A DNA stretch of 64,000 nucleotides from Paraconexibacter algicola (GCF_003044185.1 NZ_PYYB01000001.1:806001-870000), one strand, 5' to 3'; shown: positions 42,301-50,581, numbered from the stretch's first letter. Numbers and translations: made by a program. The notes: generated by a model not told the origin, from the sequence alone.

Positions 42301-45300
42301 ATCGGCTCGTCGGACTCGGCGGACAGCGTCAGGCGCTGGATGCCGACCGGGTCGCCGTTCTCGTCCCGGCCCTTGAACGTCAGGGCGTTCGGGTTGTCGC
42401 TGGAGCCGTCGAGGTCGACGGCGAGCTCCGCCGAGGCGGGCAGGTCGGCGATGTCGGCGACCGCGGTGAGCAGGCCGTCGACGTCGACGTCGGCGACGAA
42501 GCGGCTGCCGGCGGTGCGGTCGATCTGCAGGCCGATGCCGCTGCCGGTGTCGAGGCCGACCGCGAGCTTCTTCAGCCCGGTGACCTTGACCGCGATGCCG
42601 TAGTCGTCGGCGGTGTCGTGGTAGCGGACGCCCTGCTCGGTGAGCGGGAACGGCGCGTCCACGTCGTCGGCGACGTGCAGCTCGAGGTCGCCGAGCGCCT
42701 GGCCGTCCGGGATCGCGACCGTGGCGCCGTTGCCGGCGGAGTCGAGGCCGACGGTGAGGTCGGACGGGACGTCGGTGAGGCGACCCTGGAGCTTGCGCGC
42801 CCGGTCGAAGATCGGCTGGTCGGAGCGGGCCGAGAAGGAGATCTCGTCCACGCCGACGGGCTCGTCGTCGTCGTTGCGGCCCGCGTAGGTGAACCGCGCG
42901 TTCTGCAGGTCGAACCCGAGCGAGGTGCGGGCGGGCAGCTTGTCGATGCGCGCCGTGGCCGTCAGGTCGTCGGTGGTGGCGTCGATCGAGAACGGCGTGC
43001 TGCGCAGCCGCGCGTCGATGTCGACGTCCTGGCCGTCGAGCTGCAGCCCGATGCGGCGGAGGTCGAGGAGGCGGGCGGCGAGCACGAACGGCTGGCCGGC
43101 CTTGTCCTGGTAGATCGCGCCCTGCTCGCCGTCGGCGATCGCCGGGGCGGCCTGGTCCTCGGGGAGGTCGGTCGCGAGGATCGACACCTCCTCGATCGGG
43201 GAGTCCGCGTCGACCGTCGCCGACGGGGCGGCGGGGTCGATCGTGATCGAGGCCCGCTTGGCGAGCCTGCGGATCGTGCCCTCGACGCGGGTGGCGCGCC
43301 CGAGCAGCGTGCCGGTGCGGGCGATCGCCTTGAGGGTGATCTCGTCGATGACGTCGCTGTTGTCGAACTGCAGCGCGCCGCCGTCGAGGTCGAGCGTGGC
43401 GTCGAGCGCGGACGGCAGGTCGGCGATGCGGGCGTCCGCGTCGAGGTCCGCGGTGCGGGCCTTGATCGTGAACGGGCCGCTCGCGGTGCGGGTCACGAGC
43501 GTGACGGTGTCGTCGAGGAGCGCCACGACCTTCTTCAGGCCGCGGACGCGGGCGCCGACCGCGTAGCGGACGGGCGTGTCCAGCAGGACGGCGCCCTGGT
43601 CGTCGTCGGCCGGGAGGGCGTCGGCGAGGCCGGCGACCGTGTCGGCGGCTGCGACCTCGACGAGGCCGATCGGCTCGTTGGCCTCGACGCGGGCGCCGTT
43701 GCCGGCCTGCGCGAGGTCGACGACGGTCAGCGGCGCGAGGCCCTCGACGCGGGCGCGGACCGCGGTCGCGCGGCCGAGCAGCGGCCGGGTGGAGACCGCG
43801 TCGAGCAGGACGCGGTCGATGCCCTCGCCGTGGCCGTCGACGGTGAGCTTGCCGGCGGGCAGGTCGAGGGTCGCGTCGAGCTCCTTCGGGAGGTTCTCGA
43901 TGCGGCCGGTGGCGTTCAGCTCGTCGGTGCGGAAGCGGACCGAGAACGGGCCGCCCTCCGTCTTGGTGCCGACGCGCACGACGTCCCCGGCGACGCGGGC
44001 CGCGACCTTCTCGAACTCGCGGATGCGGGCCGCGATCGTGAACTCGGTGGCGGTGTCGACGACCTTCGCGCCCTGCTCGTCCCCGGCCGGGAGGTCGGCG
44101 GCGCGGTCGGGCGGGGTCGCGGAGACGATGACCTCGGCGGAGCCGATCGGCTCGTTGGCCTCGAGGCGGGCGCCCTCGCCGTCCTGCGCGATGTCGAGCA
44201 CGAGGTCGGCGGGGATCCGCTTGACGGTGGCGTCGAGGTACTTCGCCCGGCCGAGGAGGGCCTCGCGGGCCGCGAGGGCGACGTCGAGGCGCTCGATCGT
44301 GGCGGGCGAGTCGTCGGCGTCGCGACCGACCACGGTGACCTTGCCGTTCGGCAGGTCGAGGGTCGTGTCGAGCTTCGCCGGCAGGTCGCGGACCTGGGCG
44401 GTGCCGGTGAGGTCGTCGGTGTCGACCGCGAGGTCGAACGGGCCGCCGCGCGTGTGCGTCCTCAGCCGCACGAGGTCCTGGCCGAGCGCGGCGCTGACGG
44501 ACTTCAGGCCGAGGATGCGGGCGCCGACGGCGAAGGTGCCGCCGGTGCGGTCGACCAGGGTCGCGCCCTGGCGGTCGTCGGCGGGCAGGTCGCCGCCGGA
44601 GCGGAAGTCGATCGCGCGGTTCGCCGCGACGAGCTCGATCGAGCCGATCGCGTTGGAGGCGTCGACGGACAGGTCGTCCCCGTCGGTGTCGAACCGCAGG
44701 TCCAGGGAGGCGGGGATGTCCTTGACGCGCCCCTGGATCCGGGTGGCGCGGGCGATGAGCGCGCTGCCGGGCCGCGGGTCCGCGGCCGTCAGGTCGAGCT
44801 GCCCGATGCCGCGGGGGCTGCCGTCGGCGGCCTTGCCCTCGAAGGTCAGGCGGCCACCGTCGAGGTCGAACCCGAGGTCGACGTCGGCGGGCAGGTCGCG
44901 GATGTCGCCCGCGACGTCCAGCGCGTCGGTGCGCAGGGCGACCGAGAACGGGCCGCCCGCCGTGACGGCGGAGAGGCGGGGCGCCCCGGTGGTGTCGAAG
45001 GCGACCTTGCGGATCCCGTCGACGCGGGCGGAGACGAGGTACTCGCCGCCGGGCAGGTCGCGGTAGATGGCGCCCTGGCCGCCGCCGGCCGGGAGGGTCT
45101 CGGGGCCGTTGGAGGCGATGATCTCGGCGCGGCCGAGCGCGCGGTCGAGCGTGATGCCGCCCTTGCCGTTCGCGGTCTCGATGCGCGCGTCGAGGCTCGA
45201 CGGGAGGTCGACGAGCGTGCCCTTGAGCTTCGTGGCGCGGCCGAAGAACGGGGTCGTGGAGACGGCGTCGAGCTCGATCCGGCCGATCCCGGTGCCGTGG

Positions 45301-46772
45301 CCGTCGTAGGTGAGGCGGCCGTTGTCGAGGTCGAGGCTGGCGTCGAACCAGGCGGGCACGTTCTTGACGCGGGCGTCGATGCGCTGGCGGGTGTCGACGA
45401 TGCGGGCGAGCAGCGGCGTGGACGCGAGCTTGGCGGACACGGTCGGCGTGCCGCTCAGGCGGGCGGTCGCGGACTGCAGGCCGGGGATCTTCGCGCTGAC
45501 GGAGCGCAGCGTGCCGTCGTCGTCGCTGTAGACGTAGGCGGGCTCGGTGTCGGGGAGGAACTTCGGCTCGCCGTTGGCCTGGCCGAGCTTCGCGAGGCCG
45601 AGCGGGCCGCCGGTGGTGGCGACCTGGACGTCGTCGCCCGCGACCGTGGCGGTGAGCCCGGTCGGCACGTCGGCGAGGTTGAGCTTCGTCTTCTGGCGCA
45701 GGACGCCGTTCTCGGTGCGCTGCAGGGTCGCGTCGATGGTCGCGACGCGCGCCGAGGCCGAGTAGGTGGCGCGGGTGCCGCCGGCGGTGCTGGCGGCGAT
45801 GCTGAGCGTGCCGGGGAGGTTCGTGATCTGCGCGTCGAACGCGTCGGTGGTGGTGCCGTCGACGACGCGGCCGGCCACGGTGGTCGGGCCGGGGCGGTTG
45901 GTCGTCAGGGTCGCGGCGAGGTCGGAGCCGGCGCGCGCGACGATGGTGGCGGTGTCGGGCGAGGCGCCGTAGTCGATCGAGACCTCGGTGGGGTTGACGC
46001 GGGCGCTGGAGGTGCCGTCGAAGAGCCCGGCGATGAGCTTGATGCGGTTGCGCCGCAGCGTCTGGCTGAGGGTGACGCGGAAGTCGCCGCCCGGGCGGGT
46101 GATCGTGTCGAGCGGGGTCTCCAGCGTGAAGCCGCCGGGCGCCTGGTCGGCGGTGGCGTCGTAGCCGAAGGAGAGGTTGCGGCGGCCGAGGATGCGGGTG
46201 GAGGTGTCGGAGACGACGACCTCGACGGACACCGGGAGGTTCGCGGCCGACTTGAGCAGGTCGCGGTTGACCTTGAGGCCGATCGTGTTCAGGGAGGTGA
46301 GGGTGAGCGTCGCGTTGAGGTCGGCGAGCGCCTCGTCGTCGACGTTCAGGGCGGCGGGGACGCCGATCAGCGCGGGGGTCGAGCGGGTGAGGATCGTGCC
46401 GTTGGGGCGCTTGTAGCGCGTGACGACCTCGTAGTGCAGCAGCGAGGAGGCGCAGGTCAGGGAGGTGAGCCCGGAGCCGATGGCGCCGAGGCCGTTGCCG
46501 AGCCCGGGGACGGTCGCGAGCTGCTGGCTGAGCGAGCCGACGGTCGGGCAGACGACGCCGTTGACGAGGGTCGTGGTGGCCCCGAGGGTCTGGGAGACCA
46601 GGCCGGAGGTGGCGGTCGTGGTCTGGTTGACGGTCTGGTTCGTCGTGGTGACGACCGGACCGAGCAGCCCGCCGAGCAGGCCGGCGTTGGCCGCGGGCGC
46701 CGCGGCGAGCGGCGCGGCGACGGCGACGGATGCGACCAGCGCGGCGCGCACGCCGCGAGTGGACCCGAGCAT
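39363..46772 (-). CDS. giant secreted repeat protein (about ten 170-residue repeats)
   Basis: 2469 residues, the longest gene in the window. The ATG at 46772 follows GAAGAGG and opens a signal peptide (VRAALVASVAVAAPLAAAPAANA). Then a Thr/Asn/Gln stretch (TTTNQTVNQTTTATSG), a unique region to about 465, about ten repeats (about 467-2170), and a distinct C-terminal domain with several Cys (ACLDPGNGCRRPNPN, GCSGGNIFNPC). Each repeat contains LPxxLDxxLDLxxGxLTxxG, then RATxxxGxVxxLPxxL, then GSxExxAxx and LPAxDxQGAxxxD, then xVxARxxGLxxV and GPFxVxxxTDxLxAxARI. The chain is almost all beta and acidic. A long beta-groove or filament is plausible. No known family recognised; it has its own regulated promoter and terminator. 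Confidence 0.85.
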   Translation of the reverse strand: MLGSTRGVRAALVASVAVAAPLAAAPAANAGLLGGLLGPVVTTTNQTVNQTTTATSGLVSQTLGATTTLVNGVVCPTVGSLSQQLATVPGLGNGLGAIGSGLTSLTCASSLLHYEVVTRYKRPNGTILTRSTPALIGVPAALNVDDEALADLNATLTLTSLNTIGLKVNRDLLKSAANLPVSVEVVVSDTSTRILGRRNLSFGYDATADQAPGGFTLETPLDTITRPGGDFRVTLSQTLRRNRIKLIAGLFDGTSSARVNPTEVSIDYGASPDTATIVARAGSDLAATLTTNRPGPTTVAGRVVDGTTTDAFDAQITNLPGTLSIAASTAGGTRATYSASARVATIDATLQRTENGVLRQKTKLNLADVPTGLTATVAGDDVQVATTGGPLGLAKLGQANGEPKFLPDTEPAYVYSDDDGTLRSVSAKIPGLQSATARLSGTPTVSAKLASTPLLARIVDTRQRIDARVKNVPAWFDASLDLDNGRLTYDGHGTGIGRIELDAVSTTPFFGRATKLKGTLVDLPSSLDARIETANGKGGITLDRALGRAEIIASNGPETLPAGGGQGAIYRDLPGGEYLVSARVDGIRKVAFDTTGAPRLSAVTAGGPFSVALRTDALDVAGDIRDLPADVDLGFDLDGGRLTFEGKAADGSPRGIGQLDLTAADPRPGSALIARATRIQGRVKDIPASLDLRFDTDGDDLSVDASNAIGSIELVAANRAIDFRSGGDLPADDRQGATLVDRTGGTFAVGARILGLKSVSAALGQDLVRLRTHTRGGPFDLAVDTDDLTGTAQVRDLPAKLDTTLDLPNGKVTVVGRDADDSPATIERLDVALAAREALLGRAKYLDATVKRIPADLVLDIAQDGEGARLEANEPIGSAEVIVSATPPDRAADLPAGDEQGAKVVDTATEFTIAARIREFEKVAARVAGDVVRVGTKTEGGPFSVRFRTDELNATGRIENLPKELDATLDLPAGKLTVDGHGEGIDRVLLDAVSTRPLLGRATAVRARVEGLAPLTVVDLAQAGNGARVEANEPIGLVEVAAADTVAGLADALPADDDQGAVLLDTPVRYAVGARVRGLKKVVALLDDTVTLVTRTASGPFTIKARTADLDADARIADLPSALDATLDLDGGALQFDNSDVIDEITLKAIARTGTLLGRATRVEGTIRRLAKRASITIDPAAPSATVDADSPIEEVSILATDLPEDQAAPAIADGEQGAIYQDKAGQPFVLAARLLDLRRIGLQLDGQDVDIDARLRSTPFSIDATTDDLTATARIDKLPARTSLGFDLQNARFTYAGRNDDDEPVGVDEISFSARSDQPIFDRARKLQGRLTDVPSDLTVGLDSAGNGATVAIPDGQALGDLELHVADDVDAPFPLTEQGVRYHDTADDYGIAVKVTGLKKLAVGLDTGSGIGLQIDRTAGSRFVADVDVDGLLTAVADIADLPASAELAVDLDGSSDNPNALTFKGRDENGDPVGIQRLTLSAESDEPILGGGRYIQGDIERLPSDVALSFSQANGRATVKAIDPNDPDADGTPVGKIELAASDEAGQFTYPTSEGQPAQGAVLRSKPGEPFRVGIRVLELRELSVQFDEAISLKSKTAGGPFVADVSTEAFAAQAKILDLPQELTLDLDLQAGEVRYTGSAPIGQIFADIDGREPLFLGATGIEVDLRDVPQAFTLGLGTANEADPEATDLSGIKLTADQPIGSVNIRARSRNRSYPVLPAGTAGAIIDATLTDEEKAEDPTQEQLALALRVFQLKRLEVNLAPLVLKTEMQAGRVFTVDAKLPQTAEDGTPRRDLEVAGTIDRLPAVVELGLGDNLEGDTVNGSKLMLKGSEPIDLVKLSTRGLELLEGADAVEAEIENLPVDVDVTLPDQGDLARVTARDAQGQLTPIGQLRLAAGSGTANLPADDYDAAAGGAGTLNDLLKFSQTSGFDIRTRLSGVRSITLDLDPVKLRGLTNGGKKLDIDAEVPLEEGGAPVSVKALVDSLPSDLTLELGDNPGANGPNGTRLQVLGNARIGLVTLDTSGLELLPGASVVQAALHDLPLSTTITIPEEGSLATIAGLNGAGQPDPIGQIRLAAHGGSGTLPQFIDPASPIPGTVTQATASNDLLKFATDPANFGIALRLTGAKVIDVNLEPVALQLQQDPAKARPITIDAAIPAGTTVSDVDGLINRPGASTKLFVNLSNDPSVPSSINFDNSQKLARLELFATNLGSIPSAKLAFDNVAPKLTACLDPGNGCRRPNPNVPGNTTSGPRGCSGGNIFNPCSGPPQDKIGNRYNANGNGRPYKASASLNFDDQGSLGTGTAATDFTTFRAKLKLTPTDPEIKFGDPDTNAGGLTFKTFSLDLGTGPANTTISSFGQNLPLLYMFFDSRNAGGVAQPFVMDGISYPPLVNSFNVGTQASKATASARFVWARGDGSIVTAPASTSTGSLACGGRRELLISTGLGNINVLNVLGLNFALLPVCSS
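40260..45370 (-). repeat. about ten degenerate in-frame repeats of about 500-540 bp
   Basis: Repeat starts are marked in the protein by NVPAWFD, RDLPADVD, RDLPAKLD, ENLPKELD, ADLPSALD, DKLPARTS, ADLPASAE, LDLPQELT, DRLPAVVE and DSLPSDLT. The copies are diverged in DNA but keep order and length, so the expansion is old; the last three are more divergent than the first seven. Confidence 0.8.
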
Positions 46773-46816
46773 TGGAACCTCTTCCCCTGATGGCGTTCCG
46801 ACCGCGCTCCCGGCAC

Positions 46817-46860
46817 GGCCGACCCCTATGGACAGCCAGGCCCACCCGCAGGGGTCGGCC
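46817..46860 (-). promoter_or_regulatory. perfect 10-bp inverted repeat in the giant gene's leader
   Basis: GGCCGACCCC (46817-46826) and GGGGTCGGCC (46851-46860), loop 24 nt. In the mRNA it lies a few bases from the predicted 5' end and 44 nt before the start codon, so it may stabilise or regulate the transcript; as DNA it could be an operator. Confidence 0.55.
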
Positions 46861-46872
46861 CGGACGTGGCGC

Positions 46873-46902
46873 ACGGTAGTGCACCGTCTTGTCGCAGGTC
46901 AA
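46873..46902 (-). promoter_or_regulatory. promoter of the giant repeat-protein gene
   Basis: Minus strand -35 TTGACC (46897-46902), 18-bp spacer, -10 TACCGT (46873-46878). The leader is about 94 nt, unlike the leaderless genes around it. Confidence 0.65.
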
Positions 46903-46910
46903 GAGACCGT

Positions 46911-46941
46911 TTGCCGGTGCTACACCCGGTTTTCCGGTGCT
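46911..46941. promoter_or_regulatory. 11-bp direct repeat upstream of the giant gene's -35
   Basis: TTGCCGGTGCT (46911-46921) and TTTCCGGTGCT (46931-46941) are 20 bp apart, two helical turns, and lie just upstream of the -35 box. This is the usual place for an activator that binds as a tandem dimer. Confidence 0.5.
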
Positions 46942-46980
46942 TTTGATGAACGCCCGCGTCTTTCTGAGAGATTGCGCATG

Positions 46981-47025
46981 GAATAGCGGTTTTCACACGA
47001 AAGCTGGCGCGTTGGAGCGCTATTC
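46981..47025. promoter_or_regulatory. 8-bp inverted repeat GAATAGCG...CGCTATTC
   Basis: Arms at 46981-46988 and 47018-47025 in the most AT-rich stretch of the region (about 46903-47035), between the giant gene and the VOC gene. It is a possible upstream regulator or nucleoid-protein site. Confidence 0.4.
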
Positions 47026-47049
47026 TGCGGACCGTTCCTCGGCGTTCGC

Positions 47050-47068
47050 GAGCCCCGCGCCGGGGCTC
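47050..47068 (-). terminator. hairpin overlapping the stop of the VOC gene
   Basis: GAGCCCCG-N3-CGGGGCTC, an 8-bp perfect stem at the 3' end of the minus-strand gene. Confidence 0.55.
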
Positions 47069-47525
47069 AGGCCCAACTCTGGAGCTCGAGGATGTTGCCC
47101 TCGGGGTCGCGGGCGTACACGACGGTGAGCTCGCCCACGCCGGGGATCGTGGTGTGGGCGACGCGGCCCAGCTCGCCGCCTCCCGCCCGCAGCAGCGCGG
47201 CGAGCGTGCCGGGCACGTCCTCGACGCGGAACGCCAGGTGGCCGAACCCGAGCCGGTCGGCGACCGGGTCGGTCTGCTCCACGGGGTCGTCGTACTGGAA
47301 GAGCTCGAGCGTCGGCCAGGTCTGCGGGTCGGCCTCGGGCGGCCCGGGGAGCCGCAGGTGCGCCCCGCGCAGGCGCGCGCCCGCCGCCAGTCCCGCCGAG
47401 TCCTCGAGCCACGCGCCGCGCAGGTCCCGCTCGGGGAGCAGCAGCTCGCAGCCGAAGACGGGGACGTAGAAGTCCGCGAGGGCGCGCCAGTCCCGCGCGA
47501 CCAGGTTCGTGTGGACGTAGCGCAC
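47067..47525 (-). CDS. VOC (glyoxalase/bleomycin resistance fold) family protein
   Basis: 152 residues with two beta-alpha-beta-beta-beta modules. Opening MRYVHTNLVARDWRALADFYVPVFGCELL, middle LRLPGPPEADPQTWPTLELFQYD, and the second module RLGFGHLAFRVEDVPGTLAALLRAGGGELG...VYARDPEGNILELQSW. Candidate metal ligands are His6, Glu in TLELFQ, His in GFGHLAFRV and Glu in NILELQ, the full set of the superfamily. Members are lyases, dioxygenases or antibiotic-binding proteins; the specific function cannot be told. Single gene with a hairpin at its 3' end. Confidence 0.85.
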   Translation of the reverse strand: MRYVHTNLVARDWRALADFYVPVFGCELLLPERDLRGAWLEDSAGLAAGARLRGAHLRLPGPPEADPQTWPTLELFQYDDPVEQTDPVADRLGFGHLAFRVEDVPGTLAALLRAGGGELGRVAHTTIPGVGELTVVYARDPEGNILELQSWA

Positions 47526-47624
47526 GCCCGGAGGCTAGCGGCGAGATCCCGCTGACGGCCCGGCCGAACCGGCGGTCGGGCCCGGGGGTCGCTGCTACGG
47601 TCGCGGTCCCCGAAGGAGGCACCG

Positions 47625-48158
47625 ATGCTCAAGCAGGCCGTCGCCGTTCCCACCACCGTCGCCGTCCTCGCGCTCACGGCGTCCGCGACCGGCGCCCCGC
47701 CCGCCGAGCTCACCGCGCCGGCCGCGACCGCGGCACCGACGGCGAGCGCCACGGCGAGCTCCCGCGCCGCGAACGAGCGGGCGATCCGCACGTGCGTGAA
47801 CCGCGAGCGCGAGAAGCGCGGCCTCGCGCCGCTGCGGGTCAACCCGTCGCTCGCGCGGGCCGCGCGCGATCACGCGGAGAACATGCGCCGTCAGGGGTTC
47901 TTCGACCACACCGACCCGGAGGGCCGTGGTCCCTCGGAGCGGGTGGAGCGCCTGACGGGCGTGTTCTCGGGTGTCGGGGAGAACATCGGGGGCGGCTACG
48001 CGACCGGGGCGGCGGCATGCCGCGCGTGGATGCGCAGCAGCGGCCACCGGGCGAACATCCTGCGGTCCTCGTACGCGCGGATCGGCACCGGCTACGCGCG
48101 CGGCGGCCGGCTGCGGCACTACTGGGTGCAGGTCTTCGCGACCGCGCCGCGCGGCTGA
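47625..48158 (+). CDS. secreted CAP-domain (SCP-like) protein
   Basis: 177 residues. Signal peptide, an Ala/Thr/Pro linker (about 25-48), and a CAP domain: RTCVNREREKRGLAPLRVNPSLARAARDHAENMRRQGFFDHTDPEGRGPSERVE (His in RDHAENM), GENIGGGYATGAAACRAWMRSSGHRANIL and RIGTGYARGGRLRHYWVQVFA. This is the bacterial YkwD-type family; the His/Glu cleft is complete, but the substrate (lipid, glycan or protein) is unknown. A strong AAGGAGG lies 4-5 nt before the ATG. Confidence 0.88.
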   Translation: MLKQAVAVPTTVAVLALTASATGAPPAELTAPAATAAPTASATASSRAANERAIRTCVNREREKRGLAPLRVNPSLARAARDHAENMRRQGFFDHTDPEGRGPSERVERLTGVFSGVGENIGGGYATGAAACRAWMRSSGHRANILRSSYARIGTGYARGGRLRHYWVQVFATAPRG

Positions 48159-48188
48159 GCGCGGCGCGGCCGGGCGACCGGGTCCGGC

Positions 48189-50135
48189 TCAGGCGATCCG
48201 GACCTCGCGACGCCCGTCGAGCTCGACCTCGAGCAGCGCGCTGCCGTCGGCGGCGGCGATGAGCTCGTCCACGAGGCCACCGCGGACGGTGTACTGCCGG
48301 CCGGGCACGAGCTGCTCCAGCCGCAGCGTCGTGCGGACGGGTCCGGCACCGGGCCGCAGGACGAGGTCGAGCGCGTGGCCGTCGGTGACGGCGCGGGCGA
48401 CCTGCACCTCCGGGTAGGCGGCCTCGGCGAGGCGGGGACCGGTCGTCCAGGTCTCGGGCACGCCGTGGGCGATGAGGTCGCGCAGGCCGCTGCGCCGCCC
48501 GAACCGGGCCAGGTTCGCGTAGCAGTTGGCCAGCGGCGAGGCACCGTCGTAGCGGCGGGCGCCGTGGTGGTCGGCGGTGGGGGTGCCGGCGGCGAGCGCC
48601 GTCTCGGCGGCGCGGGCGACGTCCTCGTCGCCGAGCTCGCGCGCGGCCAGCGTGGTGGCGACGTGGCCGAAGGTCTCGGAGCCGAGCTTGTAGTTGCCGG
48701 GGTCCAGGCGGTCGGACACGGCGCGCGGCGTGTGCAGGACGCCGTCGCGCAGCGTCAGCGTGTTCTCGCGCAGCAGCCACCAGGTGCGGTGGGCGATCTC
48801 CGGGAGGGTCGGGTTGAGCCAGAACGAGGTGCCGAGCTGCAGCGCCGCTCCGGTCCAGAAGTTCCAGGACAGGCCGAGGTGCGCGGAGCGCACGCCGACC
48901 ATGCGGCCGTCCGGGCGCAGGAAGTCCGACTCGTAGGCGGCACGCAGGCGGGGCTCGGTGGCGGCGAAGTGGTCGGTGCCGTGCAGCCGGTCGTGGCTGA
49001 GCAGCGTGTTCATCCCGAAGGAGTTGCAGACCGGGTAGATCCAGTTCGGCTCGCAGGCGAAGAGCGCGTAGGGCGAGGCGTCGACGTTGCGGCGGATCTG
49101 GTCGGCGAGCCCGCCGAAGTCGTAGGCGTAGGCCTCGTCCTGCGACCAGCGGAAGGTCAGGGCGCCGGGCCGGCTGTAGCGGTCGTCGTTCAGCGTTGCG
49201 TAGGCCCCGACCATGATCCCGTGCCAGCCCGAGAGCATGATGTTCTCGTGGGTGTCGAGCGGGTCGCGGTTGAGCGACAGGTTCCCCCACGCGTTCTCGA
49301 TCGCCCAGTAGCCCCAGACGCGCCGGTCCAGCATCTTCTCGATCGCGTTGCGCTGGCCCTCGGCGAGGTAGCCGCCGAACGCGGGCGTGCGGGTCAGCTG
49401 GGCCATCGCGAGGCTGTTGGACAGCGCGGTGAGCTGGTACCGCAGCGCCGCCTCGCGGAACTGGTCGATGTGCGTGAAGCCGTCGAAGCGGTCGAGCGGC
49501 TGCAGGGCGAGGTCGAGGCTGTAGCGCAGGTGCGCGAGGTCGTCCTCGGAGTGCTCGACGACGGGCAGGTGCGCCTCGACGGTCGGCGGACCGGTGACGG
49601 TGAAGCGCTCGTGCGCGAGGCGATCGTTGGCCACGCGGCGGCGGGCGAGCTGGCGGCGGTGGCGGACCTCGACGACGAGCCGCGCGAGCAGGGCGAGCGC
49701 GGGGACGGCCAGCGCGACGGCGATCACGGCGCCGGTGCCCGGGGCGGCGTCGTCGGCGCGCCAGGCGGCGAGCCCGGCGGTGAGCGCGAGGACGATCGGG
49801 GGCAGCACGACGGGGCCGGCCGCCCACCAGATCGACAGCGACGAGACGAACGCGAGGGTCGCGACGAGTCCGAGGATCGGCGAGCCCTGGGCCCACAGCC
49901 CGCCGCCCGGGGCGACGATGCCGAGCCCGAGCGCCTGCAGCGCCGCGGACGCCCCGAGGACCGCGGGCAGGACGCCGAGGACCCAGACGGCGGCGTAGAC
50001 CGCGAGCGCCCGGCGCATCCGGGCGGCGCTGACGGGTCCGAGCGCGCCCGCCGGCGGGGGGATCAGCGCGGTGACGGCACGGTCCCCCGGCCGGTCCTGG
50101 GTCACGGGCTGGGGACGGACGAGCAGATCGGTCAT
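48189..50135 (-). CDS. membrane-anchored linalool dehydratase/isomerase-like enzyme
   Basis: 648 residues. Residues about 35-160 hold four hydrophobic helices. The remainder matches the alpha/alpha-barrel of linalool dehydratase/isomerase: RFDGFTHIDQFREAALRYQLTALSNSLA, HENIMLSGWHGIMVGAYATL (His 296/305), and the paired-cysteine motif ACEPNWIYPVCNSFGMN with Cys 361 and Cys 370 nine residues apart, as in the family's active site, followed by HDRLHGTDHFAA. That enzyme interconverts linalool, myrcene and geraniol in Castellaniella. A tertiary or allylic alcohol dehydratase activity is inferred here; the substrate is unknown. Its ATG overlaps the stop of the upstream small membrane protein (ATGA), and the operon lies under a TetR operator. 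Confidence 0.8.
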   Translation of the reverse strand: MTDLLVRPQPVTQDRPGDRAVTALIPPPAGALGPVSAARMRRALAVYAAVWVLGVLPAVLGASAALQALGLGIVAPGGGLWAQGSPILGLVATLAFVSSLSIWWAAGPVVLPPIVLALTAGLAAWRADDAAPGTGAVIAVALAVPALALLARLVVEVRHRRQLARRRVANDRLAHERFTVTGPPTVEAHLPVVEHSEDDLAHLRYSLDLALQPLDRFDGFTHIDQFREAALRYQLTALSNSLAMAQLTRTPAFGGYLAEGQRNAIEKMLDRRVWGYWAIENAWGNLSLNRDPLDTHENIMLSGWHGIMVGAYATLNDDRYSRPGALTFRWSQDEAYAYDFGGLADQIRRNVDASPYALFACEPNWIYPVCNSFGMNTLLSHDRLHGTDHFAATEPRLRAAYESDFLRPDGRMVGVRSAHLGLSWNFWTGAALQLGTSFWLNPTLPEIAHRTWWLLRENTLTLRDGVLHTPRAVSDRLDPGNYKLGSETFGHVATTLAARELGDEDVARAAETALAAGTPTADHHGARRYDGASPLANCYANLARFGRRSGLRDLIAHGVPETWTTGPRLAEAAYPEVQVARAVTDGHALDLVLRPGAGPVRTTLRLEQLVPGRQYTVRGGLVDELIAAADGSALLEVELDGRREVRIA

Positions 50136-50557
50136 GCGAGGGGCCTGAGGGTGTCGGGGACGGGGCGGCGGGACGCCGGGGCGTAGGCGTCGCGGACCAG
50201 GAGCGCGAGGCCCGCGACGACGAGCACGGGACCGGGCGCGTGCAGGAGCTGCGAGTGCGCGACGACGTGGAGCACGTGCGCGAGGAGCTCGGTGACGAGC
50301 AGCCAGGCGAACCCGGCGGCGATGAGCGCCGACGGCAGCGTCGGGCGGCGGAGTCGGCGCGCCCGACGGGGCCCGGCGGCCTCGGGTCGTGGCGCGACGG
50401 CCGGCCGCTCGGGCGCGACGACCGGGTCGGTGCCCGGCACCGGCCGGCGGGCGGGCGGCGCGAGCAGCTCGGCGGTGGCGAAGCGCCCGGGCATGAGCCG
50501 GGCGAGCGCGGGGCGCAGGGCGCCCAGGACGAGTGCGATGGCGATGCAGCAACCCAT
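50132..50557 (-). CDS. small membrane protein of the Ldi-like operon
   Basis: 141 residues with three hydrophobic segments: the N-terminus (MGCCIAIALVLGALRPAL), about 78-98 (LPSALIAAGFAWLLVTELLAHVLHVVA) and about 105-122 (APGPVLVVAGLALLVRDAY), with a Pro/Arg-rich cytoplasmic loop between. No family recognised. Its 3' end overlaps the enzyme gene by 4 bp, and its promoter lies within the TetR operator region, so it is probably a subunit or membrane partner of the Ldi-like enzyme. Confidence 0.7.
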   Translation of the reverse strand: MGCCIAIALVLGALRPALARLMPGRFATAELLAPPARRPVPGTDPVVAPERPAVAPRPEAAGPRRARRLRRPTLPSALIAAGFAWLLVTELLAHVLHVVAHSQLLHAPGPVLVVAGLALLVRDAYAPASRRPVPDTLRPLA

Positions 50558-50581
50558 GGTGGTGTGGCGCCGGACCAGAAG

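Noticed and set aside
38571-46790. Plus-strand open frame of 2739 codons opposite the giant gene
   Set aside because: It is an antisense shadow created by extreme third-position GC. Its product is Arg/Val/Glu low complexity with no domain, while the minus strand has a signal peptide, repeats, RBS, promoter and terminator.
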